64,000 nt of DNA from Spongiactinospora sp. TRM90649 (GTDB lineage Bacteria; Actinomycetota; Actinomycetes; Streptosporangiales; Streptosporangiaceae). A program made the position numbers and the translations under genes. Location: positions 248,001 through 312,000 of the forward strand of contig NZ_JARLTC010000006.1 of the NCBI RefSeq assembly GCF_029382225.1, written 5' to 3'. The notes below the pieces were generated by a model. It had not been told where the DNA came from. It saw nothing but the letters and a program-made list of their open reading frames with translations, and ran no database searches. Shown piece by piece: positions 1-9,546 of the stretch; position 1 is the first letter of the stretch, and each line of letters begins with the position of its first letter.

Positions 1-147
1 TCGCCTTTTCTCTACACGTTCTACCCAGGCCGGTATGGGTGCTGGACCCAATGGCGGCGGGCGGCGATTCCGGGACAGACTGGGGCCACGGACACTTTAC
101 GCAGTTGGGAGGCGTAGGGGCCGTGAGCGCCGCCGGGCCGGGGTCGG

Positions 148-378
148 GTGCCCCGCCGTGCGCGGCCCGCCGTACAGGACGGTCCCGGCGGGCCCGAGGC
201 GACCACGACCGGCGGCCGCCCCGTGCGGCGCCGGGTGCGCCTGCTCGAAGTGGCCGCCCTGATGGCCAGACTGCACAGCCCGCTCGTCGCCGTCGTGGAC
301 ACCGACGGCGTACTGGTCGGCGCGATCCCCCTGGAGCGCCTGCTCACCAGCCTGGCGATCAGCGGCAGCGGCGGCTGA
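148..378 (+). pseudogene. CBS-domain protein remnant (C-terminal part only)
   Basis: Only the last 45 or so residues look like real protein: a stretch running [20 protein letters not shown] and then GAIPLERLL, which is the second half of a CBS domain (the adenosyl-ligand-binding module). The 30 residues before it (from a GTG at 148) are low-complexity Arg/Pro/Gly and resemble no CBS sequence. The frame is closed by stops at 115-117 and 124-126. From memory, related actinomycetes often carry a small CBS protein of about 140 aa just upstream of an SLC13/ArsB permease, as here, so this is probably its decayed 3' end. A short expressed peptide cannot be excluded. Confidence 0.5.
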
Positions 379-611
379 CCCCGCCCCCGAAGCACGACTT
401 ACCAGATACGGGCCGGATCCGCGGCCCGTGACCTTTCAGCGCGCGCATTTCCGGAGGTCCTCGTGTACCGCTTCGCCGCGCGGTCGTCCTCATCAGACGG
501 CCGAACGCCTCACACTCATGCCCATGCATTCGCCCATGCCCGCGCTCGTGCTTCGAGCCGCGCCGCTCACGGCGCCGTGACGGACCGGACCGGACCGCCA
601 GGGCCGGGCCG

Positions 612-1901
612 TTGACCGCGTTCGCCTCACTCGGCATCTTCCTGGTCGCCTTCTTCTACATCGCGACCGAGAAGGTGGACAAGGTAAAGGTCGTCCTCAT
701 CGCGGCGGGCGCGATGGCGGTCCTCGGGCTCATCCCGGGCGCCCAGGTGTTCTTCTCAGAACACGCGGGCATCGACTGGAACGTCATCTTCCTGCTCTTC
801 GGGATGATGGTGATCGTCGGGGTGATCAAGCAGACCGGACTGTTCGACTATCTGGCCATCTGGGCGGCGAAGAAGTCCCAGGGCCGGCCGTACCGGCTGA
901 TGGTCATGCTGATGGCGATCACCGCCGTGGCGTCGCCGTTCCTGGACAACGTCACGACGATCATGCTGGTCGCCCCGGTGACGGTGATGGTCTGCGACCG
1001 GCTCAAGATCCCGGCGCAGCCGTACCTGATCGCCGAGGTGCTGGCCTCCAACATCGGCGGCGCCGCTACGCTGATCGGCGACCCTCCCAACATCATCATC
1101 GGCAGCCGGGCCGGGCTCACGTTCAACGACTTCCTGGTGCACATGGCCCCGGCCGTCGTGGTCATCTTCACCGTGTTCGTGCTGCTCAGCCGGGTGCTGT
1201 TCCGCGATTCGTTCATCTACAACCCCGAGCGGGTGGCGGCCGTGATGGCGCTCCAGGAGAAGCGGGCCATCACCGACCCCCGGCTCCTGCTCCGGTGCCT
1301 GTTGGTGCTGGGCGGGGTGATCGTGGGCTTCGGCCTGCACTCGGTGTTCCACATCGAGCCGTCGATCATCGCCCTGGTCGGGGCGGGGGTCATGATCCTG
1401 GTGGCCCGCACCGAGGTCTCCGACGTGCTGCGCGAGGTCGAGTGGCCCACGCTGGTCTTCTTCATGGGCCTGTTCGTGTTGGTCGCGGGGCTGGTGCACA
1501 CCGGCGTCATCGAGACCATCGGCACCTGGGTCATCCAGGCGCTCGGCGACGACTACTTCCTGGCGGCCACCGCGCTGCTGTTCGGTTCCACCGTGCTGGG
1601 GGCGTTCTTCGACAACATCCCATATGTCGCCGCGATGGCCCCGATCGTGGAGGGCCTGGTCGCGCAGGTCCCGGACGCGAACACCGGGCAGGCGCTGTGG
1701 TGGGCGTTCGCCTTCGGCGCCGACTTCGGCGGCAACGGCACCGCCGTGGCGGCCAGCGCGAACGTGGTCGCGATCGGCATCGCCGCCAGGACCGGCCACC
1801 GGATCAGCTTCTGGCAGTTCACCAAGTACGGAATCGTGGTCACGGCGATCAGCGCCCTGCTCGCGTGGGGTTACATCTGGCTGCGCTACTTCATGATCTG
1901 A
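612..1901 (+). CDS. SLC13/ArsB-NhaD family membrane permease
   Basis: A 429-aa integral membrane protein with about ten to twelve hydrophobic segments in two repeats, typical of the ion-transporter superfamily (ArsB, NhaD, CitM, SLC13). Each half has a family-type motif: SPFLDNVTT with IGDPPNI in the first, and FFDNIPYVAAM with GADFGGNGT in the second; these form the hairpin and substrate/Na+ sites. The substrate (arsenite, a dicarboxylate, or Na+/H+) cannot be read from sequence. The start is a TTG at 612 with no strong ribosome site; ATGs further in would cut the first membrane helix. It follows a CBS remnant that may once have regulated it and ends in a strong terminator. Confidence 0.85.
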   Translation: MTAFASLGIFLVAFFYIATEKVDKVKVVLIAAGAMAVLGLIPGAQVFFSEHAGIDWNVIFLLFGMMVIVGVIKQTGLFDYLAIWAAKKSQGRPYRLMVMLMAITAVASPFLDNVTTIMLVAPVTVMVCDRLKIPAQPYLIAEVLASNIGGAATLIGDPPNIIIGSRAGLTFNDFLVHMAPAVVVIFTVFVLLSRVLFRDSFIYNPERVAAVMALQEKRAITDPRLLLRCLLVLGGVIVGFGLHSVFHIEPSIIALVGAGVMILVARTEVSDVLREVEWPTLVFFMGLFVLVAGLVHTGVIETIGTWVIQALGDDYFLAATALLFGSTVLGAFFDNIPYVAAMAPIVEGLVAQVPDANTGQALWWAFAFGADFGGNGTAVAASANVVAIGIAARTGHRISFWQFTKYGIVVTAISALLAWGYIWLRYFMI

Positions 1902-1923
1902 CCACTCCGCTGGGGGAGAAGCG

Positions 1924-1960
1924 CCCCCGGGCCCATCTCGCTCGGGCCCGGGGGTCTTTC
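1924..1960 (+). terminator. Intrinsic terminator after the SLC13 permease
   Basis: A perfect 11-bp GC stem (1924-1934 with 1944-1954) with a 9-nt loop, followed by TCTTTC. It lies 22 bp after the permease stop codon and is a convincing rho-independent terminator for a high-GC genome. Confidence 0.8.
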
Positions 1961-2308
1961 CTGCGGGCGTCGCGCCCCCGCGTACTGGCGACGCCGGCTC
2001 GTCGGGCAGGCGGTGACGGCGGTTCCCCGATCCCGGCGGTCCGGCGCGCCGCATGCCGCTCCTCGTCTCCCGTAGATCGCAGTGACGGGCGTCCGGGTGG
2101 CGTGTGTGTCGGCCACTCGCCAGAATGCGAGTGCGGAGCGCCGGTGCGCCGGCCTCCGCCGACAGCTTGGGCCGTGGCCCGCGGCGGGGACAAGGCTCGG
2201 CGCCGGTCCGCTCTGGTCTGATCTGTCCACACAGGTCAGCACCCGTTCGGCGGCGGCCGGGCCGGTCCCGCGGCCGGCCGATCACGACCGGAGGAGCGGC
2301 GAGCACCG
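1961..2308. other. Intergenic region, no gene seen
   Basis: Small open frames here on both strands are Arg/Gly/Pro-rich and lack domain-like composition. The only clear element is the ribosome site GGAGGAGCGG about 10 bp ahead of the ATG at 2309. The promoter of the next gene should lie here, but no convincing -35/-10 pair was found. Confidence 0.6.
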
Positions 2309-3769
2309 ATGAAGTCCGACGAGTCACCCGACCCGTGGCGGGCGGGAACCCCGGCCGAGTTCGTGGCGGAGATGCGACGGCTGCGGGCGTATTCCGGCCA
2401 GACCTTCCGGCAACTTGAGCGCAAGGCCGAGGCCGCGGGCGACGTCCTCCCGCACAGCACCCTGGTGGCCGCTCTCCACCGGGACCGCCTCCCCCGCGAG
2501 GAACTCCTCCGCGCCTTCACCCGCGCCTGCGGCTGCTCCCCGGAGGCCGCCGTTCACTGGATGGAGGCCCGCCGCCACCTCGCCGTGGCCGCCGTCACCC
2601 CACCCCCCTCCACCGCCGCCTGGGGTGGCGCCCGGCCGGTCGGCCGCTCCGCCGCAACCGGCCCCACGGCGGACGGCGCCGCCCGTGGCCGACCCACGGG
2701 CGGCGGCGTGGCCGGCCTGCCGCCGATGAACGCGGCCGGTGGCCCGGCCACCGCGGAGCCCGGTGACGGCCGGGGCGTGGACATGGATACGGCGGGGAGC
2801 GGCCTGCGGCCGGGGCCAGGCGGCGGCGTGGACGGCCTGCTGTCGGGGCCTGCGGTCGGCGGCCCGGCCGCCGCTGGGGCTGGTGGCGGCGACGCGGGTG
2901 CCGCCGGTAGTGGCGTGCGGGGCGGCGGGGCGATGCCTGAGGGCCTACCTGCTGTGGGCCGTGGCGCGGGTACAGGGGGCACCCGAAGTGGTGCGACGCG
3001 TGACGCGAACGGCGACGGCGAGGTGGGGGACCGCGATGTGCTGGACGCTCACGAGGGGGTGAGAGCCGGGTGGGGGGCCCGGGATGCGGGGAAGGTGTGG
3101 CGGTTCCTGCTCGGTGAGCGGGGGAGGCAGGGAGTGCTCGTGGCGATCGGGCTCTCCGTGCTGATGGCGTTGGGGGGAAGTTCCGTCGGGGCGACACCGA
3201 TGGAAGGCCTCCCGGAGACGGGCGGGTGTGTCCGCACGCTCGTCCAAGGCGCCACAGGTCCCTGCGTGCAGGAGCTGCAGGCCCAGTTACGCCGGCGCGG
3301 TTTCGACCTGCCCGCCGACTCCTGGTACGGCCCTCTCACCGAGATGCGCGTCATGGCCTTCCAGGCGTACGCCGGGCTCACCTCGTCGGGGATCACCGAT
3401 CGGGAGACCTGGGACGCGTTGCGATCGCCGCGCCCCCTGCACATCCCGCGCTGGTCGGCGGTCAAGGTCGAGTCCCGGATCAGGGAGGTTTTCGCCCGCG
3501 ACGCGCAGAAGGCCGTGGAACTGGCCAGGTGCCTTTCCAGCGGCGACCACATGTGGGTGCAGAAGGGAGAGGAGCCGGGGGCCCGCCGCTGGGGGGTGTT
3601 CCAGTTCACCGACCTGGAGCTGTTCCGCGCCCGTGTCATGTACGCGCAGGCCCTGGACCCGGAGTGGAACATCCAGGCGGCCCACGCCGTGTGGCGGCGC
3701 ACCGGCGACTTCCGGCACTGGAAGTGCCGCCCGGGACCGCTCCCCACGCAGGGCTACGGCATGCTCTGA
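2309..3769 (+). CDS. HTH-like / transmembrane / peptidoglycan-binding protein with degenerate lysozyme-like tail
   Basis: 486 aa in four visible parts. Residues 1-85 look like the XRE-type N-terminus common in actinomycetes (LRAYSGQTFRQLERKAE, then HSTLVAALHRDRLP). Residues 90-250 are a Gly/Ala/Pro-rich linker. Residues 265-290 form one hydrophobic helix. Residues 305-372 form a peptidoglycan-binding type 1 domain (GATGPCVQELQAQLRRRGF, then WYGPLTEMRVMAFQ). The last 95 residues resemble the lysozyme/SLT fold of actinobacterial transglycosylases (WGVFQFTDLEL, DPEWNIQAAHAVWRR, HWKC), but where the family has a Cys-Glu-Ser with the catalytic Glu this protein reads CLSSGDH, so it is probably inactive. 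The architecture suggests a wall-sensing protein with a cytoplasmic HTH; that is inference. Confidence 0.7.
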   Translation: MKSDESPDPWRAGTPAEFVAEMRRLRAYSGQTFRQLERKAEAAGDVLPHSTLVAALHRDRLPREELLRAFTRACGCSPEAAVHWMEARRHLAVAAVTPPPSTAAWGGARPVGRSAATGPTADGAARGRPTGGGVAGLPPMNAAGGPATAEPGDGRGVDMDTAGSGLRPGPGGGVDGLLSGPAVGGPAAAGAGGGDAGAAGSGVRGGGAMPEGLPAVGRGAGTGGTRSGATRDANGDGEVGDRDVLDAHEGVRAGWGARDAGKVWRFLLGERGRQGVLVAIGLSVLMALGGSSVGATPMEGLPETGGCVRTLVQGATGPCVQELQAQLRRRGFDLPADSWYGPLTEMRVMAFQAYAGLTSSGITDRETWDALRSPRPLHIPRWSAVKVESRIREVFARDAQKAVELARCLSSGDHMWVQKGEEPGARRWGVFQFTDLELFRARVMYAQALDPEWNIQAAHAVWRRTGDFRHWKCRPGPLPTQGYGML

Positions 3770-4081
3770 CCGCAACCGGCCACAGCGATTTTGATGGTTT
3801 CAGGATAATTTGCCGCATTTAGCGATATCTCTGGTAACCACCATGCGTGACGCCAGGAAATGGCGGCCGGTGACCCCCATTATGTATGGGCCTTTCTGAC
3901 GAAGAATCGTTAATGCCGGTTGCTGGTGGAGTTGGAGCTTTCCGCCGTACCCCCACTTAGAATCGCGGTGCCGTCGGCCGATGGTTCTCCTTCCCTCCCA
4001 CTGCCTCCGGGCGAGAGCGGCCGGTCGTCGGCGGCTGCATGACGCATGCCAACTGCGGACGACCATCGAGGACGACAATCG
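3770..4081. other. AT-richer leader of the five-gene operon
   Basis: This 312-bp stretch is visibly richer in A/T than its surroundings and holds no credible gene. It should carry the promoter of the five-gene operon. A -10-like TAGAAT sits at 3958-3963, but the nearest TTGGAG (3932-3937) is 20 bp upstream, which is too far to be convincing. The start codon is decided at 4082, where GAGGA lies 8-9 bp upstream; the in-frame ATG at 4046 has no such site. Confidence 0.45.
3876..3890 (+). terminator. Weak hairpin, possible terminator
   Basis: A 5-bp stem CCCAT / ATGGG with a 5-nt loop, followed by CCTTTCT, about 110 bp after the upstream stop codon. It is short, so the assignment is tentative. 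Confidence 0.25.
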
Positions 4082-6595
4082 ATGACCAACAGCATTGAGG
4101 ACATCCGCCTTCGCAGAGACCGGATGGAGAGGCAGTTCGAGAAGGTCACACAGGAGGGGTGGTTACCCGTCCTGCCGCCGGAGCCGTTGTCCCGGCTGCA
4201 CCACGCGCGGGCCAGGATGGCCGAGGCCGCGAACGGACCGCTGGGCATCGGGGTGCTCGGGGCCTACAACGCCGGCAAGTCCACCCTGCTGAGCCGCTTG
4301 CTCGGGGTCGACGGTCTGCTTCCGGCAGGGAACGTTCCAACAACCGGGAACGTCACCGCGCTGCGGCTGACGCCCGGCGAGGGGACCGGCACCGACCTCG
4401 GGAGCGCGCTCGCGGACGTGACGTTCCTGACGCAGGGCGAGGTGCTGGACTGCAAGAAGCACCTCATCGGCGAGATCGCCGCGCACGCCGCGAGGATCGG
4501 ACGCCCGGCCGACGAGGTCACCGAGGCGGAGTGGCTCGCCGCCAACATCGACACCGCGCCGCTGGAGCGTTTCCAGCGGTGGTGCGACCGAGCATGGGGC
4601 AGCAGCGACGCCAACGACCCCGCGCTGCGGCTGGAGATCAAGGAGGTCATCGACCTCGTCCAGGCCGAGCAGATCGGCGGGCGCCTGATCGGCCGGGACG
4701 CGCGCATCGGGGTGTCGGTGCCGTGGAACGTCGTACGGCAGGCGTCCACCCTCGGCACGCTCCCCCCGATCGCGCGGATGCCGGTGCCCCGCGTGGTCCC
4801 GGGCAGCGCGCTGACCAAGGAGACGGTGCACACCGAGACCGCGCTGCGCAGTGTGCTCGCGCTGATCCACCGGATCACCGTCGAGGTCGAGGTGCCCCCG
4901 GCGGTCTGGCCGCTGGACGGCCTGCGCAGCCCCAACGACATCCTGCTGCTGGACTTCCCCGGCCTCGGATCGAGCCACTCCGGGCTGCGGGACAAGTTCC
5001 TGGCCAGGCGGGAGCTGGCCGACATCGCGACAGTGCTGATCGTGGTCGATGCCCGGGACCCCTACCGGGGCGAGGCCCTGGACATCAAGGCGGAGTACCT
5101 CGGCGGAGTGGAGCAGGCCCAGGACCGCACCGAGAGCGTGCTGTTCGCGGCGGCCCAGTTCGACCGGCTCGACCCGCCGTCCCACGATCTGCTGCGCGAC
5201 GCCGGCGGCCTGACCGAGAGCCACCTGCTGGCCCGCAATGACCAGGTGCGCAGCGTGATCAACCTGGCCGAGGCCCTGGTCAGCGTGAGCCACCCGGAGC
5301 GGATCGTGTTCACCAGCGCCCGCTACGGCATGCCCGCAGGGGGCGAGGGCTCTCCGGGGCGCGACGCGTGGATCGCCGTCGCCGACCGGCTGGCCATCGG
5401 CAGCCCGGGGCTCCTGCACCGGGCGCTGGCCGACGTCACCGCCGACGGCGGCGCGGACCGGCTGCGCGGCCTGATCGAGACGCACGTGCGCGAGCACGGC
5501 CTGGCGCAGCGGGCCGCCCTGGTCCGTCAGCGCGAGGCCGACTTCCGGGGCGCGCTGCGCGGGCTGATCGACGCGCTGGGGGACGGCGCCGCCGTGCCCG
5601 ACCCGCTCTCCGGTTCCCGCCTGTCGCTGGGCAAGGTGCTCGGCGAGGTGAACAGCGAGCTGGCCAAGATCATCGAAGGGGTCCGCACCGAGCTGACCGA
5701 CATCGACCAGCCGCTCGACCCCGCGCCGACCGGCGGGGTGAGCGCGGGTACGCTGACGCCGCGCAGGTTCATCGAGGAGCTGGCCGCTGACAAGGTCGCC
5801 CAGTGGGCGCTCTGGACGGACCTGCTGGAGGCCCTGGAGGGCCAGTACCTGCCGGACGGCCGGCCCGACCTGCCCAACACCACGGCGGTGTTCCGGGCGG
5901 AGTTCGACGCCGCCGTCGCCGAGCTGGACCGGCACGTGAGCCTGGTGGCGGGCCGGGTCACCCGGGCCTGGATCAACCGGGCGCAGCGCCGGATGGAACC
6001 CCTGGACGCGGTGCTGACCGAGCAACTGGGCCCGGCGGCAGAACGGCTCGGCGGGCGGGCCGACGTCCACGCGCTGGCCAGGGCCGTCGATCTGTCGTGG
6101 GTCGAGCCGACGCTCGACCAGGACGGCGACATCACCGCCGACGCCCCACCCGCCGCCGGGTTCCCGCTGGCCGAGGCCGACGGCGCCGACGGCCGGTGGC
6201 TGCCCTGGCATCCGAGGTTCCCGATCGGGCTGGACAGCGACTACGACCCCGGCGGGCGCAGCAGCCACCATCAGGCCCGGCTGATGCTGATGCGCCGCGA
6301 GCTGGTCAACGCGCTCACCCAGACCGGTGTGACGCGTCTGCGCGTCGTGCTCCAGCGGCGCGGCCGGAGCATCAGGGACCACCTGCAGAAGATCATCAAG
6401 GCCACTCCCGGGCGCGGCGCCGCGTCCTCGGAGCTGGTGGACGTCGTGTACGGCCAGGTGGTGGGGCACCGGCCGGCGGACCTCGCCACCGAGATCGAGG
6501 CGATGCTCCAGGAGCACCACGGCACGGGCAACGGGGCCGGCGGCTGGAAGCCGGAGGGCACGGCGAACTGGAAGAAGATGGGGGCGGCGCTGTGA
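4082..6595 (+). CDS. Dynamin-like GTPase, SrfC-family-like
   Basis: 837 aa, cytosolic. The N-terminal G domain has a P-loop GAYNAGKST at residues 60-68, a Walker B/G3 segment LLLDFPGLGSS around residue 291, and a G4-like AAQFDRLD near residue 360. The long separation of these motifs and the long helical C-terminus fit dynamin-like or SrfC-type (Virul_Fac) GTPases. SrfC belongs to the Salmonella srfABC group and is described there only as a putative virulence protein. The gene opens a five-gene operon, and its TGA overlaps the next GTG by 4 bp, indicating translational coupling to the Hsp70-like ATPase. The family assignment is from motifs and memory, not from a search. Confidence 0.75.
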   Translation: MTNSIEDIRLRRDRMERQFEKVTQEGWLPVLPPEPLSRLHHARARMAEAANGPLGIGVLGAYNAGKSTLLSRLLGVDGLLPAGNVPTTGNVTALRLTPGEGTGTDLGSALADVTFLTQGEVLDCKKHLIGEIAAHAARIGRPADEVTEAEWLAANIDTAPLERFQRWCDRAWGSSDANDPALRLEIKEVIDLVQAEQIGGRLIGRDARIGVSVPWNVVRQASTLGTLPPIARMPVPRVVPGSALTKETVHTETALRSVLALIHRITVEVEVPPAVWPLDGLRSPNDILLLDFPGLGSSHSGLRDKFLARRELADIATVLIVVDARDPYRGEALDIKAEYLGGVEQAQDRTESVLFAAAQFDRLDPPSHDLLRDAGGLTESHLLARNDQVRSVINLAEALVSVSHPERIVFTSARYGMPAGGEGSPGRDAWIAVADRLAIGSPGLLHRALADVTADGGADRLRGLIETHVREHGLAQRAALVRQREADFRGALRGLIDALGDGAAVPDPLSGSRLSLGKVLGEVNSELAKIIEGVRTELTDIDQPLDPAPTGGVSAGTLTPRRFIEELAADKVAQWALWTDLLEALEGQYLPDGRPDLPNTTAVFRAEFDAAVAELDRHVSLVAGRVTRAWINRAQRRMEPLDAVLTEQLGPAAERLGGRADVHALARAVDLSWVEPTLDQDGDITADAPPAAGFPLAEADGADGRWLPWHPRFPIGLDSDYDPGGRSSHHQARLMLMRRELVNALTQTGVTRLRVVLQRRGRSIRDHLQKIIKATPGRGAASSELVDVVYGQVVGHRPADLATEIEAMLQEHHGTGNGAGGWKPEGTANWKKMGAAL

Positions 6596-9546
6596 GCGAC
6601 CGTTTGGACTTTCGGCCGCACCGGCGGCAGATCGCGCAGGCGGACCGGCACAGCGGGTTCGTGGCGATCGACTTCGGCACCACGAACACCACGATGACCC
6701 TGTACGACCGCAACCTGACCGAGCGCCTGCCGCTGCCCGCCGCGCAGCACCTGGCGCTGGTCGAGGCGCTGTCCTCGCTGCTCGCCGACGGGCTCCCGGC
6801 CGCCGACCGCCTGCCGGAGCGCCACGCCGCCGAGTGGCAGGCGCTGCTGGCCGAGATCGCGGTGGACCAGGTCGGCCGTCCCGACGTGACCGCGCTGGTG
6901 GCCATGCTCACCGCGACCACCAGCGCGAACCCGGCCGGGCTGCACGGGCTGATCCGCGACCTGGACCGCCGCAGCGCGACCTGCAGCGAGCCGGTGCGCC
7001 GGTGGCTGCGCTACCGCCTGCACCGCTGCCACGAGGCGGCGTTCACCACGCCCGCGCTCAAGCAGCGCTTCCTGCACGTCGTCACCTTCGACGACATGGA
7101 GCGCAGCGAGGTAGTCAGCCGGGTCGAGGTGCGCGACGAGGACCCGCTGTCGGTGGTGCTGCACCGCTTCGCCGCCGGGGCGGAGAAGCCGCCGCTCGAA
7201 GTGCTCAACCTCAAGCACCTGGTGACCCGGACGCCGCCCGCCGACTTCATCGACCAGGACGGCCGGCGGATCAAGACCAAGGGCATGCTCGCCGCGGTCG
7301 TGGACTTCCTCCTGGAGCGCGGCGACACGTTCGTCAAGCGCGGTCGTCCGGCGTTCGGGCCCGGCCTGCTCGACCACATCGTCTTGACATATCCGACGAT
7401 GGCGCCGCCCGATGTGCGCCGCGTGCTGCGCTCCACGGTCCGCGACATCCTCGGCGTCACGCTCGTGGACACCGACTACGACGAGGCCATCGCCGCCGCG
7501 CTGTTCTTCCTGATGCGCGACCTCGGGCCGCACTACGGCTCCGGCCTGGAGGCGCTGCGCGCCCGCTACCGCCCGGTGCGGCGCAAGTCGCGGGGGGAGG
7601 GCGAGCTGGCCGTCGTGCCCGGCGAGTTCGAGGAGAACGTGCTGGTCATCGATGTCGGCGGCGGCACCACCGACATCGCGCTGGTGCGGTTCCGGCTGGA
7701 GGACCGCACCGAACGGCTCGGCGTGCCGCCACAGCCGTACACGGGGCGCGACTACGGCATCGTGCCGACCCTGCGCGGCAGCAGCGGCAAGTCCCAGCGC
7801 GGCGGCAACTTCCTGACCCTGCGGGTGTTCCACTGGCTGAAGGCCGCCATCGCGGACCTGGTCCTGCGCTCCGCGGCCATCTCCACCTCCGAGGTGACCC
7901 GGCAGTGGTCCACCCGCGTGGTCGGCGACCTGCGCAAGGACCTGCGCGACGAGTCGGGCTACCTGCCCGGCTCCCTGCTGACCCGGACGCTGGCGGTGCT
8001 CCGCCAGGGCACGGCCGGGCCGCACGCCGAGGACTCCATCGGCGACCGGGAACTGGCCGAGGACGTCGAGCGGGTCGTGCCGACGCACTACCGCCCGGAG
8101 GAGCCCCTCGACAAGGAGTCGGAGATCCGGGCGCACAACACCTTCCAGCGCCTGTGGGGCATGGCCGAGCAGGTCAAGCTGACCCTGAACGAGCAGGGCA
8201 CGATGGTCCTCGACGACCTGGCCATCCGCCCGGTGGTGGACCTGGTGTTCGGGCGCAAGAACGCGGCCAAGCCCGAGATCTTCGAAGGGCTGGAGCTGTC
8301 CCAGGAGATCCTGCACGACATCACCAGGCCGATGCTCGTGGAGATCGCCGACCTGGCCTTCGGGCTGGCCAAGGCGAGGCTGGACGGCCCCGACGACCGG
8401 CTCGACCGGATCCTGCTCACCGGCAAGGCGAGCATGACCCCGCTGCTGCAGACCGTGATCAGGGCGCGGTTCGCCGAGCGCGAGGGCGTCGCGGCGTTCG
8501 AGTCGGTGGAGATCGTCGGGGAGAAGCGGTTCGCCAAGAACGCCGCCTCCATCGGCGCGGCCTGGGCGGCGATGGTTCGTGGTTACCACCTGTCGGACGA
8601 CGAGGTCCGCGACGTCGTCGCGCACGGCGGCACCGACGTGGACATCGACATCGACAACCTGTTCAGGAACCTGCCCTACCGGCTGATCCGCGGCGGCACC
8701 GGCGACCACAACGCCCTGCTGTTCCGGGCGGGGGCGGAGTTCCCCCGCAGGAAGGGCGGGCGGGCCTGGCTGCGCAGCGGCCACCGGCGGCTGCGCGACG
8801 GCTTCACGGTGCTGCGCGTGGTCGAGGGCGGCACCAACCAGGAGTGGGGCACCTTCAAGTACGAGGCGCTGCTGTCCGACGCCGAGAAGGACCCGTCGAG
8901 CGGTTACCGGCGCACGCCGGGGGTGTGGCCCGAGCAGATCTGGGCGCAGGTGGAGGTGGACGACCAGCAGGACCTGCGGCTGCACCTGTGGCGCGGGACC
9001 CAGCCCAGCCACGAGGTCGGCGACAAGCGGGCCACGGGCGTGCTCGACGTGGCGGCGCGGCTGCTGGTCCAGGACGTCGCCTTCGACCTGGCCAAGGTCG
9101 CGGGGCGGATCAGCGTGAACAAGGCCGCGGGCACCGACGACGGCGGCGGCTCGCGGGTCTTCACCCCGCCCGCCCCCGGCCCGTCCGGCGAAGTGGCCTG
9201 GCACCGGTTCGTGGACGACGGGGGCGCGGAGCTCGACGGGATCATCGCCGCCCGGCCGCTGCCCGACCCGCCGCGCAACGGCAACTGGACGTTCTACCTG
9301 GACGAGGACGGCCGGACCCTGGAGCTGGGCAACGTCACCGCCCCCGCCGACGCCTCCTTCGGGTCGTACTGGGCGACCCTGGACGAGAAGGGTGTCCTGC
9401 GGGTCCACCCCGACCAGCCGCCGTACTGGGCGGCCCGCGACGTGGCCGAGGTGGAGGACCAGTCCGGCAGGGTCCTCACCCTGCCCATCTCGGTGGCCAG
9501 GCAGAGCGAGATCGACCCGGACGATCCCTACAACGGAAGGCAGTGA
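6592..9546 (+). CDS. Actin/Hsp70-fold ATPase, SrfB-family-like
   Basis: 984 aa from the GTG at 6592, which overlaps the previous stop; the open frame runs far upstream but only this start fits the homology. All three nucleotide-binding motifs of the actin/Hsp70 superfamily are visible: phosphate-1 VAIDFGTTNTT (Asp27), phosphate-2 VLVIDVGGGTTDIAL (Asp354) and an adenosine-type DRILLTGKASMTPLLQ (about 602-617). A large insertion separates phosphate-1 from phosphate-2, and the C-terminus is a predicted beta-rich region rather than a DnaK substrate-binding domain. Length and motifs match SrfB (virulence factor SrfB family, roughly 1000 aa). It is coupled to the GTPase upstream and to the next gene through a TGATG junction. 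Its polymerising or chaperone role is unknown. Confidence 0.75.
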   Translation: MSDRLDFRPHRRQIAQADRHSGFVAIDFGTTNTTMTLYDRNLTERLPLPAAQHLALVEALSSLLADGLPAADRLPERHAAEWQALLAEIAVDQVGRPDVTALVAMLTATTSANPAGLHGLIRDLDRRSATCSEPVRRWLRYRLHRCHEAAFTTPALKQRFLHVVTFDDMERSEVVSRVEVRDEDPLSVVLHRFAAGAEKPPLEVLNLKHLVTRTPPADFIDQDGRRIKTKGMLAAVVDFLLERGDTFVKRGRPAFGPGLLDHIVLTYPTMAPPDVRRVLRSTVRDILGVTLVDTDYDEAIAAALFFLMRDLGPHYGSGLEALRARYRPVRRKSRGEGELAVVPGEFEENVLVIDVGGGTTDIALVRFRLEDRTERLGVPPQPYTGRDYGIVPTLRGSSGKSQRGGNFLTLRVFHWLKAAIADLVLRSAAISTSEVTRQWSTRVVGDLRKDLRDESGYLPGSLLTRTLAVLRQGTAGPHAEDSIGDRELAEDVERVVPTHYRPEEPLDKESEIRAHNTFQRLWGMAEQVKLTLNEQGTMVLDDLAIRPVVDLVFGRKNAAKPEIFEGLELSQEILHDITRPMLVEIADLAFGLAKARLDGPDDRLDRILLTGKASMTPLLQTVIRARFAEREGVAAFESVEIVGEKRFAKNAASIGAAWAAMVRGYHLSDDEVRDVVAHGGTDVDIDIDNLFRNLPYRLIRGGTGDHNALLFRAGAEFPRRKGGRAWLRSGHRRLRDGFTVLRVVEGGTNQEWGTFKYEALLSDAEKDPSSGYRRTPGVWPEQIWAQVEVDDQQDLRLHLWRGTQPSHEVGDKRATGVLDVAARLLVQDVAFDLAKVAGRISVNKAAGTDDGGGSRVFTPPAPGPSGEVAWHRFVDDGGAELDGIIAARPLPDPPRNGNWTFYLDEDGRTLELGNVTAPADASFGSYWATLDEKGVLRVHPDQPPYWAARDVAEVEDQSGRVLTLPISVARQSEIDPDDPYNGRQ

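Noticed and set aside
5803-6591. Extension of the Hsp70-like frame upstream of 6592
   Set aside because: The extra 263 residues are Arg/Pro-rich shadow sequence of the GTPase gene; the homology begins right after the GTG at 6592.
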